Origin: Niveispirillum sp. SYP-B3756
GTDB taxonomy: Bacteria; Pseudomonadota; Alphaproteobacteria; Azospirillales; Azospirillaceae
Assembly (NCBI RefSeq): GCF_009495745.1
Contig: NZ_WIDQ01000001.1
Span: 124,001 to 188,000, forward strand
Reading direction: 5' to 3'
DNA length: 64,000 bases
In this document: piece after piece, positions 26,533-35,601 of the stretch
How the letters are laid out: each line of letters starts with the position of its first letter
How positions within the stretch are numbered: the stretch's first letter is position 1
Notes under the pieces: generated by a model
What the model was told of the DNA's origin: nothing
The model's input: only the letters and a program-made list of their open reading frames with translations
Databases searched by the model: none
Translations under genes and position numbers: made by a program

Positions 26533-29500
26533 ATGGCGTACAAGCTCGAACAGCGGAAGTCCGAGCTGGTGGAACAGGTGGTCGCCAAATTGCGCGCCCG
26601 TCTGCCCAAGGAGAAGGCCGCGCTGGCCGAAACCTTCGTGCGGCAGTTCTACCGCAATGTCTCAGCCGAAGACATGCTGCGTTCCAGTGCTGACGAACTG
26701 TATGGCGCTGCACTCGCCATCTGGCAGTTCGGCTGTACCCGCCATGCGGGTGAAACGCTGGTCCGGGTGATGAACCCGCGCGTGGATGCCGACGGCTGGC
26801 ATGCCCATCATACCGTGGTGGAAATCGTCAATGACGACATGCCCTTCCTGGTGGACAGCGTTTCCGCTGAACTGAACCGCCATGGGCTGACCGTGCATCT
26901 GGTGGTGCATCCGGTGCTGCGCCTGACGCGCGGGGCTGATGGCAAGATCGCCACCCTGTTTGAGCCCGAGGCCGCCCCCGCCGACGCCATTGCCGAATCG
27001 GTGATGCATATTGAGGTGGACCAGATTGCCGGTGCGGCGGAGCTGGAAGCGCTGCGCAGCGGCATCCTGAAGGTGCTGGGCGATGTGCGCGGCGCTGTGG
27101 CCGACTTTACCGCCATGCGCGAACGGCTGGCCGAAACCCTGCTGGACAGCAGCACCAGCCGCCTGCCCCTGCCGACGGAAGAGGTGGAGGAAGGGCTCTC
27201 CTTCCTGCACTGGATGGATGAAGAACATTTCATCTTCCTCGGCCTGCGCGAATATCGCTTCGGCCAGGATAATGGCGAGGCGACGCTGGAGATCCAGCCC
27301 GGCCAGGGGCTGGGCGTGCTGCGCGACGATGATGTCAGCGTCTTTGACGGGCTGCGCCATTTCTCCACCCTGCCGCCGGAAGTGCGCAGTTTTGTGCGCC
27401 AGCAGCGCTTCCTGATGGTTACCAAGGCCAACAAGGACAGCACCGTGCATCGCCGTGCACCGCTGGATGCGGTGATGGTGAAGCTGTTCAACGACCAGGG
27501 GGAGGAGATCGGCGAACGGCTGTTCGTTGGCCTGTTCACCAGCACCGCCTATAACCGGTCGTCCCGCGACATCCCCTATCTGCGGCAGAAGGTGAACCGG
27601 CTGATGGTGCGCACCGGGTTCGACCCGCGCGGCCATGATGGCAAAGCCCTGCTGCATATTCTGGAAACCTTCCCGCGTGACGAGCTGTTCCAGATCAGCG
27701 ATGACGAGCTGTATGAGATTGCCCTGGGCGTGCTGCAATTGCAGGACCGCCAGCGCGTGGCTCTGTTCGTGCGCAAAGACCCGTTCAATCGTTTCGTTTC
27801 CGCACTGATCTATGTTCCGCGCGATCGTTACGATACCGATCTGCGCCGCCGCTTGCAGGGCCTGATCGAAAAGGCCTATGGCGGCACCACCTCCCAGGCC
27901 CACGTCACCCTGTCGGAAAGCGTGCTGGCCCGCGTCCACCTGATCATCCAGACCAACGGCGCGCCGCCGGATGTGGATGTGCTGGAGCTGGAAACCCAGC
28001 TGATTGAGGCGGCGCGCGGCTGGCGTGACCGGCTGTCCCAGGCTTTGGTGGAGGAAAAGGGGGAGGCCGCCGGGCTGGCGCTGGCCCGCAAATATCTCCA
28101 GGCCCTGCCCGCCTCTTACCAGGAAGCCTATGGCCCGGATGAGGCGGTGGTGGATATCGCCCGCATTGAACAGGCCCTGGCCACCGGCCGCCTGGCGCTG
28201 AACCTGCACCGCCCGGTGGAGGCAGAAAGCCACCAGCTCTATTTCAAGGTCTATCAGTCCGGCTCACCGGTGGAACTGTCCAAGGTTCTGCCGATGCTGG
28301 AACATCTGGGTCTGCGCATCCTGGCCGAAGGCGGCCCTTACGAGGTGGAGGTACCGGACCAGCCGGCCAATATCTTCATCCAGGATTTCGACATGCTGAC
28401 CACCGACGGTCGGGCAGTGGAGCTGGAAAAGATCAAGGCCGCCTTTGAGGATGCATTCCTGCGCGTCTGGACCGGGGAGGCGCAGAGTGACGGGCTGAAC
28501 CGGCTGGTGCTGGCTGGCGGCCTGTCCTGGCGCGAGGTGGTGGTCTTCCGCGCCTATGCCAAGTACCTGAAACAGGCCAAGTTCGACCTGACCCAGGAAT
28601 ATATTGAGAATACGCTGGCCGCCCATGCCCCCATCGCCCGCCGGCTGATCGACCTGTTCCGTGTCAGCCACGACCCGGCCTTCCTGGCGCAGTTTGGCCG
28701 CGATGCGGTGGATGTGAAGCGCAAGGGCCTGATCCTGGAGATCGACCATGCGCTGGATGGTGTCTCCAACCTGGATGAAGACCGCATCCTGCGCCGGATG
28801 CTGAACCTGATCCGCTCCACCCTGCGCACCAATTATTTCCAGAAGGGCGCGGATGGATCGCCCAAGCCCTATGTCAGCTTCAAGCTGGACAGCACCGGAA
28901 TTGACGAACTGCCCCTGCCCCGCCCCTGGCGGGAAATCTGGGTCTATAGCCCGCGCGTGGAGGCAATCCACCTGCGCGGTGGCAAGGTGGCGCGCGGTGG
29001 CATCCGCTGGTCCGACCGCAAGGAGGATTTCCGCACCGAAATCCTGGGCCTGATCAAGGCGCAGATCGTCAAGAATGCGGTGATCGTGCCGGTGGGCAGC
29101 AAAGGCGGCTTCGTGGTGAAAAACCCGCCGCCGCCCACCGCCGGGCGCGAAGCGCTGATGGCCGAAGTGGTCGAATGCTACAAGACCATGATGCGCGGCC
29201 TGCTGGACATCACCGACAACCTGAAGAAGGGGGAGGTGATCCCGCCCATCGATGTGGTGCGGCTGGACAGCGACGATCCCTATCTGGTGGTGGCCGCCGA
29301 CAAGGGCACGGCCACTTTCTCCGACATCGCCAATGGTGTGTCGCGCGATTACGGCTTCTGGCTGGATGATGCGTTCGCGTCTGGCGGGTCCGCCGGTTAC
29401 GACCATAAGGGCATGGGCATCACCGCGCGCGGCGCGTGGGAGGCGGTGAAGCGCCATTTCCGCGAAGGGGGCAAGGATATTCAGCGGGAGGATTTCAGCA

Positions 29501-31377
29501 CTGTCGGCGTGGGTGACATGTCGGGCGACGTGTTCGGCAATGGCATGTTGCTGTCGCGCCATATCCGGCTGATCGCCGCCTTCGACCATCGCCATATCTT
29601 CATCGATCCCAACCCGGATGCGGCAACAAGCTGGGTGGAGCGCAAGCGCCTGTTCGATCTCGGCCGTTCCTCCTGGGCCGATTACGACGCATCGCTGCTG
29701 TCCGCCGGTGGCGGCATTTTCGACCGGTCGGCCAAGTTCATCCAACTGAGCCCAGAAATCCGTCAGGCCCTGGATATCCCGAATGAACGGCTGACCCCGG
29801 CGGCCCTGATGCAGGCCATCCTGAAGGCGCGGGTGGAATTGCTTTGGCTGGGCGGCATCGGCACCTATGTGAAATCGCACGAGGAAAGCAACGCCGATGC
29901 CGGCGACAAGGCCAATGATGCCATCCGCATCAATGGCCGCGACCTGCGGGTGAAGGTGGTGGGCGAAGGGGCCAATCTGGGCTTCACCCAGCGTGGCCGG
30001 GTGGAAGCAGCCCAGGTCGGCATCGCCATCAATACCGACGCCATCGACAATTCCGCCGGGGTGGACACCTCTGACCACGAGGTAAATATCAAGATCCTGC
30101 TGCGGGATGTGATGGACAAGGGCGGCATGACCCGCGAACAGCGCGACAAGCTGCTGGCGGAAATGACCGATGAGGTGGCCGCCCTGGTGCTGACCGACAA
30201 TTACAAGCAGACCCAGGCCCTGACCATCGCCCAGGCGCACGCCGCAGATGCACTGGAGGATCAGACCCGTTTCGCCCGCGCCATGGAAAAGGCCGGCAAG
30301 CTGTCCCGCGCCATCGAATTCCTGCCCGATGATGAGGAGGTGGCCACCCGCGTGGCCAACCGCCAGGGGCTGACCCGGCCCGAACTGGCCGTGCTGCTGG
30401 CCTATGCCAAGATCGACCTGTACGACCAGTTGCTGGCCAGCGGCCTGCCGGACGATGCCGCCGTGCTGGGCGATCTGGTGCGTTACTTCCCCAAGGCATT
30501 GCAGGAACGTTTCCCCGACGCCGTGGCCGGTCACCAGTTGCGGCGGGAAATTATCTGCACCGCCGTTACCAATGGCATGGTCAACCGCGTCGGCCCCACC
30601 TTCACCTGGGAAATGGTGGAACAGACCGGGCGCGGGGCCGATGATGTGGCCCGCGCCTATCTGGTGGTGCGCGATGCCTTTGGCCTGCGCGCCCTGTGGG
30701 ACGCGGTGGAGGCGTTGGATACCAAGGCCCCCGCCCAGGCCCAGACGGAAATGATGCTCTATACCGGGCATCTGATGCGCCGGGCCGTGCCCTGGGTGCT
30801 GGCCCATGGTGCCTATCCGCTGGATATCCAGGCAGAAATCGCCCGGCTGGCCCCGGTGGTGGCGGAACTGGCCGGCGATCTGGCCGGCCTGCTCTCCCCG
30901 GCGGCGCTGAAATGGGTGGCCGAACATGCGGGCCGCTGGTCGGAACAGCAGGTGCCGGGCGATCTGGCCTCCCATATCGCCCAGTTGCCCGCCTTGGCGG
31001 CGGCGACCGACATCGCCGCCGTCACGGTGGAAACCAGCAAGCCGGCACCGGATGTGGCAGCGCTTTACTTCCAACTGGGCGATCGGCTGGGGCTGGATAC
31101 GCTGCGCGCCCGCACCCTGGATGTGAAGGCCGACAATCACTGGCAACGTCAGGCCGTGGCGGCCATCTTGGATGATCTGTTCAGTCTGCAGGCACGGTTG
31201 ACGGCCCGCGTGCTGGCCCAGCCCGGTGGCAACCCGCTGGAGGGCTGGATCGCCCAGCGCCAGGGCCCGCTGGACCGGATCAACAGCCTGCTGACCGAGT
31301 TGCGCGCAGCATCCAGCGTGGATATCGCCATGCTGGCCGTCGCCAGCCGGCAATTGCGCGGCTTGTTGGCCGGGTGA
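26533..31377 (+). CDS. gdhB: giant NAD-specific glutamate dehydrogenase (1,614 residues)
   Basis: A large (180-kDa class) NAD-dependent glutamate dehydrogenase that deaminates glutamate to 2-oxoglutarate in amino-acid catabolism. Residues 1 to about 700 form the N-terminal regulatory ACT/PAS-like region typical of this class. The catalytic core at about 800-1250 includes GGIRWSDRKEDFR, KNAVIVPVGSKGGFV, GVGDMSGDVFGNGML and KVVGEGANLGFTQ. A helical C-terminal region of about 350 residues follows. GGAGAGAAG immediately before the ATG at 26533 fixes the start. It is a single gene ending at a hairpin, divergent from the NrtR-type regulator, which may control it. Confidence 0.93.
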   Translation: MAYKLEQRKSELVEQVVAKLRARLPKEKAALAETFVRQFYRNVSAEDMLRSSADELYGAALAIWQFGCTRHAGETLVRVMNPRVDADGWHAHHTVVEIVNDDMPFLVDSVSAELNRHGLTVHLVVHPVLRLTRGADGKIATLFEPEAAPADAIAESVMHIEVDQIAGAAELEALRSGILKVLGDVRGAVADFTAMRERLAETLLDSSTSRLPLPTEEVEEGLSFLHWMDEEHFIFLGLREYRFGQDNGEATLEIQPGQGLGVLRDDDVSVFDGLRHFSTLPPEVRSFVRQQRFLMVTKANKDSTVHRRAPLDAVMVKLFNDQGEEIGERLFVGLFTSTAYNRSSRDIPYLRQKVNRLMVRTGFDPRGHDGKALLHILETFPRDELFQISDDELYEIALGVLQLQDRQRVALFVRKDPFNRFVSALIYVPRDRYDTDLRRRLQGLIEKAYGGTTSQAHVTLSESVLARVHLIIQTNGAPPDVDVLELETQLIEAARGWRDRLSQALVEEKGEAAGLALARKYLQALPASYQEAYGPDEAVVDIARIEQALATGRLALNLHRPVEAESHQLYFKVYQSGSPVELSKVLPMLEHLGLRILAEGGPYEVEVPDQPANIFIQDFDMLTTDGRAVELEKIKAAFEDAFLRVWTGEAQSDGLNRLVLAGGLSWREVVVFRAYAKYLKQAKFDLTQEYIENTLAAHAPIARRLIDLFRVSHDPAFLAQFGRDAVDVKRKGLILEIDHALDGVSNLDEDRILRRMLNLIRSTLRTNYFQKGADGSPKPYVSFKLDSTGIDELPLPRPWREIWVYSPRVEAIHLRGGKVARGGIRWSDRKEDFRTEILGLIKAQIVKNAVIVPVGSKGGFVVKNPPPPTAGREALMAEVVECYKTMMRGLLDITDNLKKGEVIPPIDVVRLDSDDPYLVVAADKGTATFSDIANGVSRDYGFWLDDAFASGGSAGYDHKGMGITARGAWEAVKRHFREGGKDIQREDFSTVGVGDMSGDVFGNGMLLSRHIRLIAAFDHRHIFIDPNPDAATSWVERKRLFDLGRSSWADYDASLLSAGGGIFDRSAKFIQLSPEIRQALDIPNERLTPAALMQAILKARVELLWLGGIGTYVKSHEESNADAGDKANDAIRINGRDLRVKVVGEGANLGFTQRGRVEAAQVGIAINTDAIDNSAGVDTSDHEVNIKILLRDVMDKGGMTREQRDKLLAEMTDEVAALVLTDNYKQTQALTIAQAHAADALEDQTRFARAMEKAGKLSRAIEFLPDDEEVATRVANRQGLTRPELAVLLAYAKIDLYDQLLASGLPDDAAVLGDLVRYFPKALQERFPDAVAGHQLRREIICTAVTNGMVNRVGPTFTWEMVEQTGRGADDVARAYLVVRDAFGLRALWDAVEALDTKAPAQAQTEMMLYTGHLMRRAVPWVLAHGAYPLDIQAEIARLAPVVAELAGDLAGLLSPAALKWVAEHAGRWSEQQVPGDLASHIAQLPALAAATDIAAVTVETSKPAPDVAALYFQLGDRLGLDTLRARTLDVKADNHWQRQAVAAILDDLFSLQARLTARVLAQPGGNPLEGWIAQRQGPLDRINSLLTELRAASSVDIAMLAVASRQLRGLLAG

Positions 31378-31388
31378 TAGTCAGGAAT

Positions 31389-31412
31389 GGGGCCGGTGGC
31401 AGCACCGGCCCC
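31389..31412. terminator. hairpin between convergent gdhB and GNAT genes
   Basis: Ten-base-pair stem GGGGCCGGTG/CACCGGCCCC with a GCAG loop. It begins 11 bases after the gdhB stop and its right arm abuts the stop codon of the convergent acetyltransferase. Confidence 0.7.
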
Positions 31413-31943
31413 TTACCCCTGCCATTCGCGGCGCAAAATGGCATATTGCATGGTGTTTTCGTAAAGCGGCGTGCCGTTCGCATCCTTGCCGAAGCTGACA
31501 TATTCGATGAACATCCCTTCCTGCCGCATCCCCAGCCGCTGGCACAGGCGTTGCGACGGCAGGTTGGTGTCTTCCACATAGGCATAAAGCCGGCGGGCCT
31601 GTTTGGCTGTGAACAGATGGGCAAACAGGGCCCGCGCCGCCTCTGACGCATATCCAGCCCCGGCGACATCTGGGTTGAAGTTCCAGCCGACGGAATAGGT
31701 ATCCGGCTCCTCGAACATCGCAAACAGGTCGCCGATCAGGCGGCCGCCATCGCGCAGGCAGACGGCAATATGCTCATCATCCTGGCTGCGCTTTTCCACT
31801 TCCGCTTCGGCGGCGGCAAGATCATCCAGCTTGAGCGAGAAAAAACAACTCACCGTCGGCTTGTACAGATAAGCCCATAAATCCGCCGCATCCCCGGTCT
31901 GAAAGTTCCGCAGGATCAGCCGGTCGGTTTTGATCATGTCCAT
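31413..31943 (-). CDS. GNAT-family N-acetyltransferase (RimJ/RimL type)
   Basis: A 176-residue acetyl-CoA-dependent N-acetyltransferase. It begins with the typical TDRLILRNFQTGDA strand, has the motif A pyrophosphate loop at about GAGYASEAARALFAHLF (residues 95-111), and ends with the EDTNLPSQRLCQRLGMRQEG segment seen in RimJ/RimL-type enzymes that modify protein N-termini or small amines. The substrate is unknown. Its ribosome site is weak (AGAG seven bases before the ATG). It is convergent with gdhB and divergent from the DsbA-fold isomerase. Confidence 0.83.
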   Translation of the reverse strand: MDMIKTDRLILRNFQTGDAADLWAYLYKPTVSCFFSLKLDDLAAAEAEVEKRSQDDEHIAVCLRDGGRLIGDLFAMFEEPDTYSVGWNFNPDVAGAGYASEAARALFAHLFTAKQARRLYAYVEDTNLPSQRLCQRLGMRQEGMFIEYVSFGKDANGTPLYENTMQYAILRREWQG

Positions 31944-32126
31944 TTAAATCTCTGCTGCCTCAGCCTTGTGTTTTATTCTGCTGACGTCAGATAGGCATTG
32001 ATCGCAGGCCCCACCAGGGACAGCAGCAAAAACATCCCCCTGTTCAGCCCTTGCATCCGGGCGGGCTTGCTGGCAAGCCTTGGGCCCCGTTCCTTGGCCC
32101 AACCATCTTGAAAGCTGACCGCCATC

Positions 32127-32756
32127 ATGCCCGGCCCCGTCACCGTCGATTTCTATTTCAGCCCGGCCAGCCCCTATGCCTATCTGGCATCCACGCAATT
32201 GTCGAAGCTGCAGATTGAAACCGGCTGCCGGGTGGATTGGTATCCCGTCTCTGCCCGGGCACTGAACCGGGCGGCGGGCTATGATCTGGAACAGGCGGTG
32301 CCGCATTCCGGCCAGTTCCGCCCCGATTATCGCCGCACCGATCTGGAACGCTTCGCCCGGCTCTATGGCGTGGCCTTCCGTGATTACAAGGATGTGGTGA
32401 TGCCCAATCCGCCGCGTCTGGCGCTGGCCTGCGTGGCGGCGCGGCGGTTCGATGCCGGGCAGGTGTTCGCCCGCACCCTGATGAAGGCCATCTTCGTGGA
32501 AGGGGCCAGCCCGGCTGATGATGCGCTGTGCCTGCGCATCGCCAATGACGCGGTGGGCATCGAGCCCCACCTGTTCGAACCGATGCTGAACGACCCGGAA
32601 ACCGCCGCCCAGGCCGCCGGCTTCGTTTCTGCCGCCGTCAAGGCCGGCTGTTTCGGCGTGCCCAGCTTTGTCGTGGCCGGCAAGGAAATGGTCTATGGCA
32701 ATGACCGGCTGTCATTGCTGCGTCAGGCGGTGCTGGAGGCCAAACAGGCAAGCTGA
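32127..32756 (+). CDS. 2-hydroxychromene-2-carboxylate isomerase-like DsbA-family protein
   Basis: A 209-residue glutathione-dependent kappa-class GST/DsbA-fold protein. The N-terminal DFYFSPASPYAYLAS carries the catalytic Ser in place of the CxxC of DsbA. The family end CFGVPSFVVAGKEMVYGNDRL is intact (about 176-196). Family members isomerise 2-hydroxychromene-2-carboxylate in naphthalene breakdown, but chromosomal copies outside such operons usually have no known substrate, and no aromatic-degradation genes lie next to it. It ends four bases before the convergent coiled-coil gene. The start has only a weak AAG site. Confidence 0.83.
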   Translation: MPGPVTVDFYFSPASPYAYLASTQLSKLQIETGCRVDWYPVSARALNRAAGYDLEQAVPHSGQFRPDYRRTDLERFARLYGVAFRDYKDVVMPNPPRLALACVAARRFDAGQVFARTLMKAIFVEGASPADDALCLRIANDAVGIEPHLFEPMLNDPETAAQAAGFVSAAVKAGCFGVPSFVVAGKEMVYGNDRLSLLRQAVLEAKQAS

Positions 32757-32760
32757 TCAA

Positions 32761-33285
32761 TCATCCGCTGCTGTTGGCCGGGGTGGGCATCGTTAGTGGC
32801 TGAATGGTCTGGATCAGATAGACGCCATCGGGCGGATAGCGGCGTTCCACCTTGGCGCGCGCCGCTGCTTCGTCTGCGGCCCAGACACGGAAGCGGCGGC
32901 TGCCCACCCAGGGCGGCATCTGCCGGCTGTCCGGTTGCGGGCCGGCACTGTCCACAATGACAAGCCAGCCCCGGTCCAGCACGCCCCGCCGTTCATCCAG
33001 CACAAAGATGCGGTTTTCCGGTCGGGCCAGCTGGTGCATCTCCTCCTCGAAACGGATCAGCTCCTCGCTCAACAGATCGGCGGTGCGCTGAATATTGCGC
33101 ACCTCCCGGCCCAGTGTCAGGCTCTCTCGTGCTGCCGCGCGCAGCCGTTCCGTCTGCTGGCCCTGTTTGGCGATCACGGTCTGGTAGCGTTTGCGCGCCG
33201 CCCGCACCCGGCGCATGGCCTGATCAAGGCCGATAGCCACCGCCATGAAAACCAGCAATGCCGCCAGGAGCAACGAAACGTTCAT
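32761..33285 (-). CDS. membrane-anchored coiled-coil protein, cassette 1 gene 2
   Basis: A 174-residue protein of unknown function. One N-terminal transmembrane helix (NVSLLLAALLVFMAVAIGL, residues 2-20) is followed by a basic stretch and a coiled coil (about 30-85). A C-terminal domain contains FVLDERRGVLDRGW, a PPW turn and FRVWAADEAAARAKVERRYP. That last motif recurs in the protein upstream of it and in two proteins at 48.2-49.4 kb. Closest in layout is the one at 48768. Topology suggests the coiled coil and C-terminal domain are cytoplasmic. It follows its partner gene by 27 bases. Confidence 0.7.
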   Translation of the reverse strand: MNVSLLLAALLVFMAVAIGLDQAMRRVRAARKRYQTVIAKQGQQTERLRAAARESLTLGREVRNIQRTADLLSEELIRFEEEMHQLARPENRIFVLDERRGVLDRGWLVIVDSAGPQPDSRQMPPWVGSRRFRVWAADEAAARAKVERRYPPDGVYLIQTIQPLTMPTPANSSG

Positions 33286-33312
33286 CGCACTCCCTTCCCG
33301 TTCGCCCCAGCC

Positions 33313-33894
33313 TCAACCGGCCACAGCCTTGGCCGTTTCCTGACCCTCCGCGGGGCCCGCCTGCTCCAGGGAGATGGATAACGTACTGAAACCCAGCGGC
33401 ACAGGGTAAAATCGCTGGATTTCCTTGCGGGCATCGCCCAGCGAATCGGCCCAGACCTCCACGATTTGCGGCTGGGCCCATTCACCATCCAGGGTGGGAT
33501 GGCGCTTGCGGTCGGCCACCGCCATCTGCACCTGCCGGTTCACCAGCCAGGCGCGGAATTTCAGGAAGGCCTGGCCTTCCGCCCCCACCACGCGAATGGG
33601 GGCCTGTGCCTCCCGCCGCGCATCGGCCAGCGCCTTATCCTGCAGGAAACGGCGGCGGCGCAGGTCGGTGATTTCCGCCGTCAACACCCCCAGCCGGGCA
33701 CGGCGGTCGCTGCGCCGTGTGTCGAACTTGGCTTCCAGCAGGGAACGACGGGGCAACGCCTCCTCCGCCCGGCGCAGATCGGGACGCGACAGGATGCTGC
33801 TTTCCACGAAGCGGCCCAGCAGATAGGTGAAGAGATAGGCGCCGAAGCCCATCATCACCCCCACCATGATCCCGTGCATATAACCCATCGCCAT
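33313..33894 (-). CDS. membrane-anchored coiled-coil protein, cassette 1 gene 1
   Basis: A 193-residue protein of unknown function. The N-terminal transmembrane helix (GIMVGVMMGFGAYLFTYLLG) is followed by a charged helix, a coiled coil (about 65-105) and the C-terminal motif QIVEVWADSLGDARKEIQRFYP, shared with three other proteins in the window. The C-terminus is Ala/Gly/Glu-rich. The frame is open far upstream across thrC, but the ATG at 33894 with AGG four bases before it and an immediate membrane helix is the sensible start. It heads a two-gene operon and is divergent from thrC. Confidence 0.7.
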   Translation of the reverse strand: MAMGYMHGIMVGVMMGFGAYLFTYLLGRFVESSILSRPDLRRAEEALPRRSLLEAKFDTRRSDRRARLGVLTAEITDLRRRRFLQDKALADARREAQAPIRVVGAEGQAFLKFRAWLVNRQVQMAVADRKRHPTLDGEWAQPQIVEVWADSLGDARKEIQRFYPVPLGFSTLSISLEQAGPAEGQETAKAVAG

Positions 33895-34167
33895 CCGGCC
33901 TGTCTGTCCGCACGAACATGTTATGCGTCCCTGCCGCCTGGAATATCCGCCAGCAGAAACCCTACACGCTCTAATATACCCGCGCTTCGGGTGCCAACGA
34001 TATAGCGCCTGCTGCCTAGGCCCCATCCGAAAGTGAAAAATTAACAAAGCGGCACCCGCCGGGCGTGTCGGGCATGACGGGTTTGCGTGCCGCCGGACGC
34101 CCCGTCCTTGCTGCGAGCCGCCGCGCTGGATAGGGTATCGCGGTTTGGGAGAATTCCGGGTAACGGG

Positions 34168-35577
34168 GTGAACTTGTCTTACATCAGCACGCGCGGCCAG
34201 GCGCCGTCCCTGGCTTTCGATGATGTTCTGCTGGCGGGGCTTGCCCGCGATGGCGGGCTTTATGTGCCAGCGGCGTGGCCGCAGCTCACCCCGGATGATC
34301 TGCGTCGTTTCCGTGGCCTGACCTATGCCGAACTGGCGGTGGAGGTGATGTTCCCCTTCCTGGACGGCACCATCGCAAAGGAAGATTTCGCCGGTCTGGT
34401 CAACGCCGCCTATGGCAGTTTTGCCCATAAGGCCGTGGTGCCGCTGGTGCAGATCGACCAGCGCACCTGGATGATGGAACTGTTCCACGGGCCGACGCTG
34501 GCCTTCAAGGACGTGGCCTTGCAGTTGCTTGGTCAGTTGTTCGACCATGTGCTGGCCAAGAAGGACAGCCGCGTCACCATCGTCGGCGCCACCAGCGGTG
34601 ATACCGGCTCGGCCGCGATTGAGGCCTGCCGGGACCGGGAACGGGTGGATATCGTCATCCTGCACCCGCAGGGCCGCACCTCCGAAGTGCAGCGCCGGCA
34701 GATGACAACGGTTCTGTCCAGCAACGTGCATAACGTCGCCCTTCAGGGCACGTTCGACGATTGCCAGGACGCCGTGAAGGCGATGTTCAACGACCAGCCG
34801 TTCCGCGATTTGCTGAACCTGTCGGCGGTGAACTCCATCAACTGGGCCCGCATCATGGCCCAGATCGTCTATTATGTTGCCGCCGCCGTGGCATTGGGGG
34901 CACCCGACCGGGAAGTGGCCTTTGCCGTGCCCACGGGCAATTTCGGCAATGTCTATGCCGCCTATGCCGCCCGCCAGATGGGCGTGCCGGTGAAGCGCCT
35001 GATTGTCGGCACCAACGAGAATGACATTCTGGCCCGCTTCTTCGCCTCTGGCGCCATGCAGGCCGACGGGGTGGTGCCGACCATCAGCCCGTCGATGGAT
35101 ATCCAGGTCTCCAGCAATTTCGAACGGCTGCTGTTCGACCTGATGGACCGCGACGGCGCCGCCGTCGCCCAGTGTATGGATGGTTTCCGTAAAACCGGCC
35201 GGTTTGAGGTGAGCCAGGGTCAGTTGGATCGCGTGCGGGAATTGTTCGAAGGCTATCGCTGCGACACCACCGAAACGCTGGCGGTGATGAAGGATGCCTA
35301 TGACGGCTCTGGCTATCTGGTCGATCCGCACAGCGCGGTCGGTGTGGCCGCCGCCCGCGCGTCGAACCTGGACCCGTCGGTGCCCCTGGTGGTGATGGGG
35401 ACCGCCCATCCGGCCAAGTTCCCCGATGCGGTGGAAAAGGCCACCGGCGTGCGCCCCCCGCTGCCGCGTCATCTGGCCGATCTTTATGACCGGGTGGAGA
35501 GGATGGACATCCTTCCCAATGATATCCAGATATTGAAAGATCATGTGAAAGCCCGCGCCCGCATTCTGGGCGTCTAA
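34168..35577 (+). CDS. thrC: threonine synthase
   Basis: ThrC converts O-phosphohomoserine to threonine with pyridoxal phosphate. The 469-residue protein begins with the family N-terminus SYISTRGQAP. The PLP-binding lysine is Lys114 in GPTLAFKDVA, and the phosphate-binding loop GATSGDTGSAA follows. The length matches the longer (class II) bacterial and fungal enzymes. The start is GTG at 34168; a TTG two codons later is possible. It is the first gene of the thrC-M16 peptidase-GNAT operon found throughout Alphaproteobacteria; the next start is 25 bases away. Confidence 0.93.
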   Translation: MNLSYISTRGQAPSLAFDDVLLAGLARDGGLYVPAAWPQLTPDDLRRFRGLTYAELAVEVMFPFLDGTIAKEDFAGLVNAAYGSFAHKAVVPLVQIDQRTWMMELFHGPTLAFKDVALQLLGQLFDHVLAKKDSRVTIVGATSGDTGSAAIEACRDRERVDIVILHPQGRTSEVQRRQMTTVLSSNVHNVALQGTFDDCQDAVKAMFNDQPFRDLLNLSAVNSINWARIMAQIVYYVAAAVALGAPDREVAFAVPTGNFGNVYAAYAARQMGVPVKRLIVGTNENDILARFFASGAMQADGVVPTISPSMDIQVSSNFERLLFDLMDRDGAAVAQCMDGFRKTGRFEVSQGQLDRVRELFEGYRCDTTETLAVMKDAYDGSGYLVDPHSAVGVAAARASNLDPSVPLVVMGTAHPAKFPDAVEKATGVRPPLPRHLADLYDRVERMDILPNDIQILKDHVKARARILGV

Positions 35578-35601
35578 GGCATTGATGGAAGAAACTGGTA
35601 C

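Noticed and set aside
28264-31353. 1,029-codon minus-strand frame opposite gdhB
   Set aside because: Shadow of the glutamate dehydrogenase codon pattern; no start signal, motifs or plausible composition.
31944-32570. Minus-strand frame opposite the DsbA-fold isomerase
   Set aside because: The plus-strand gene has clear kappa-GST family motifs; the antisense frame has none.
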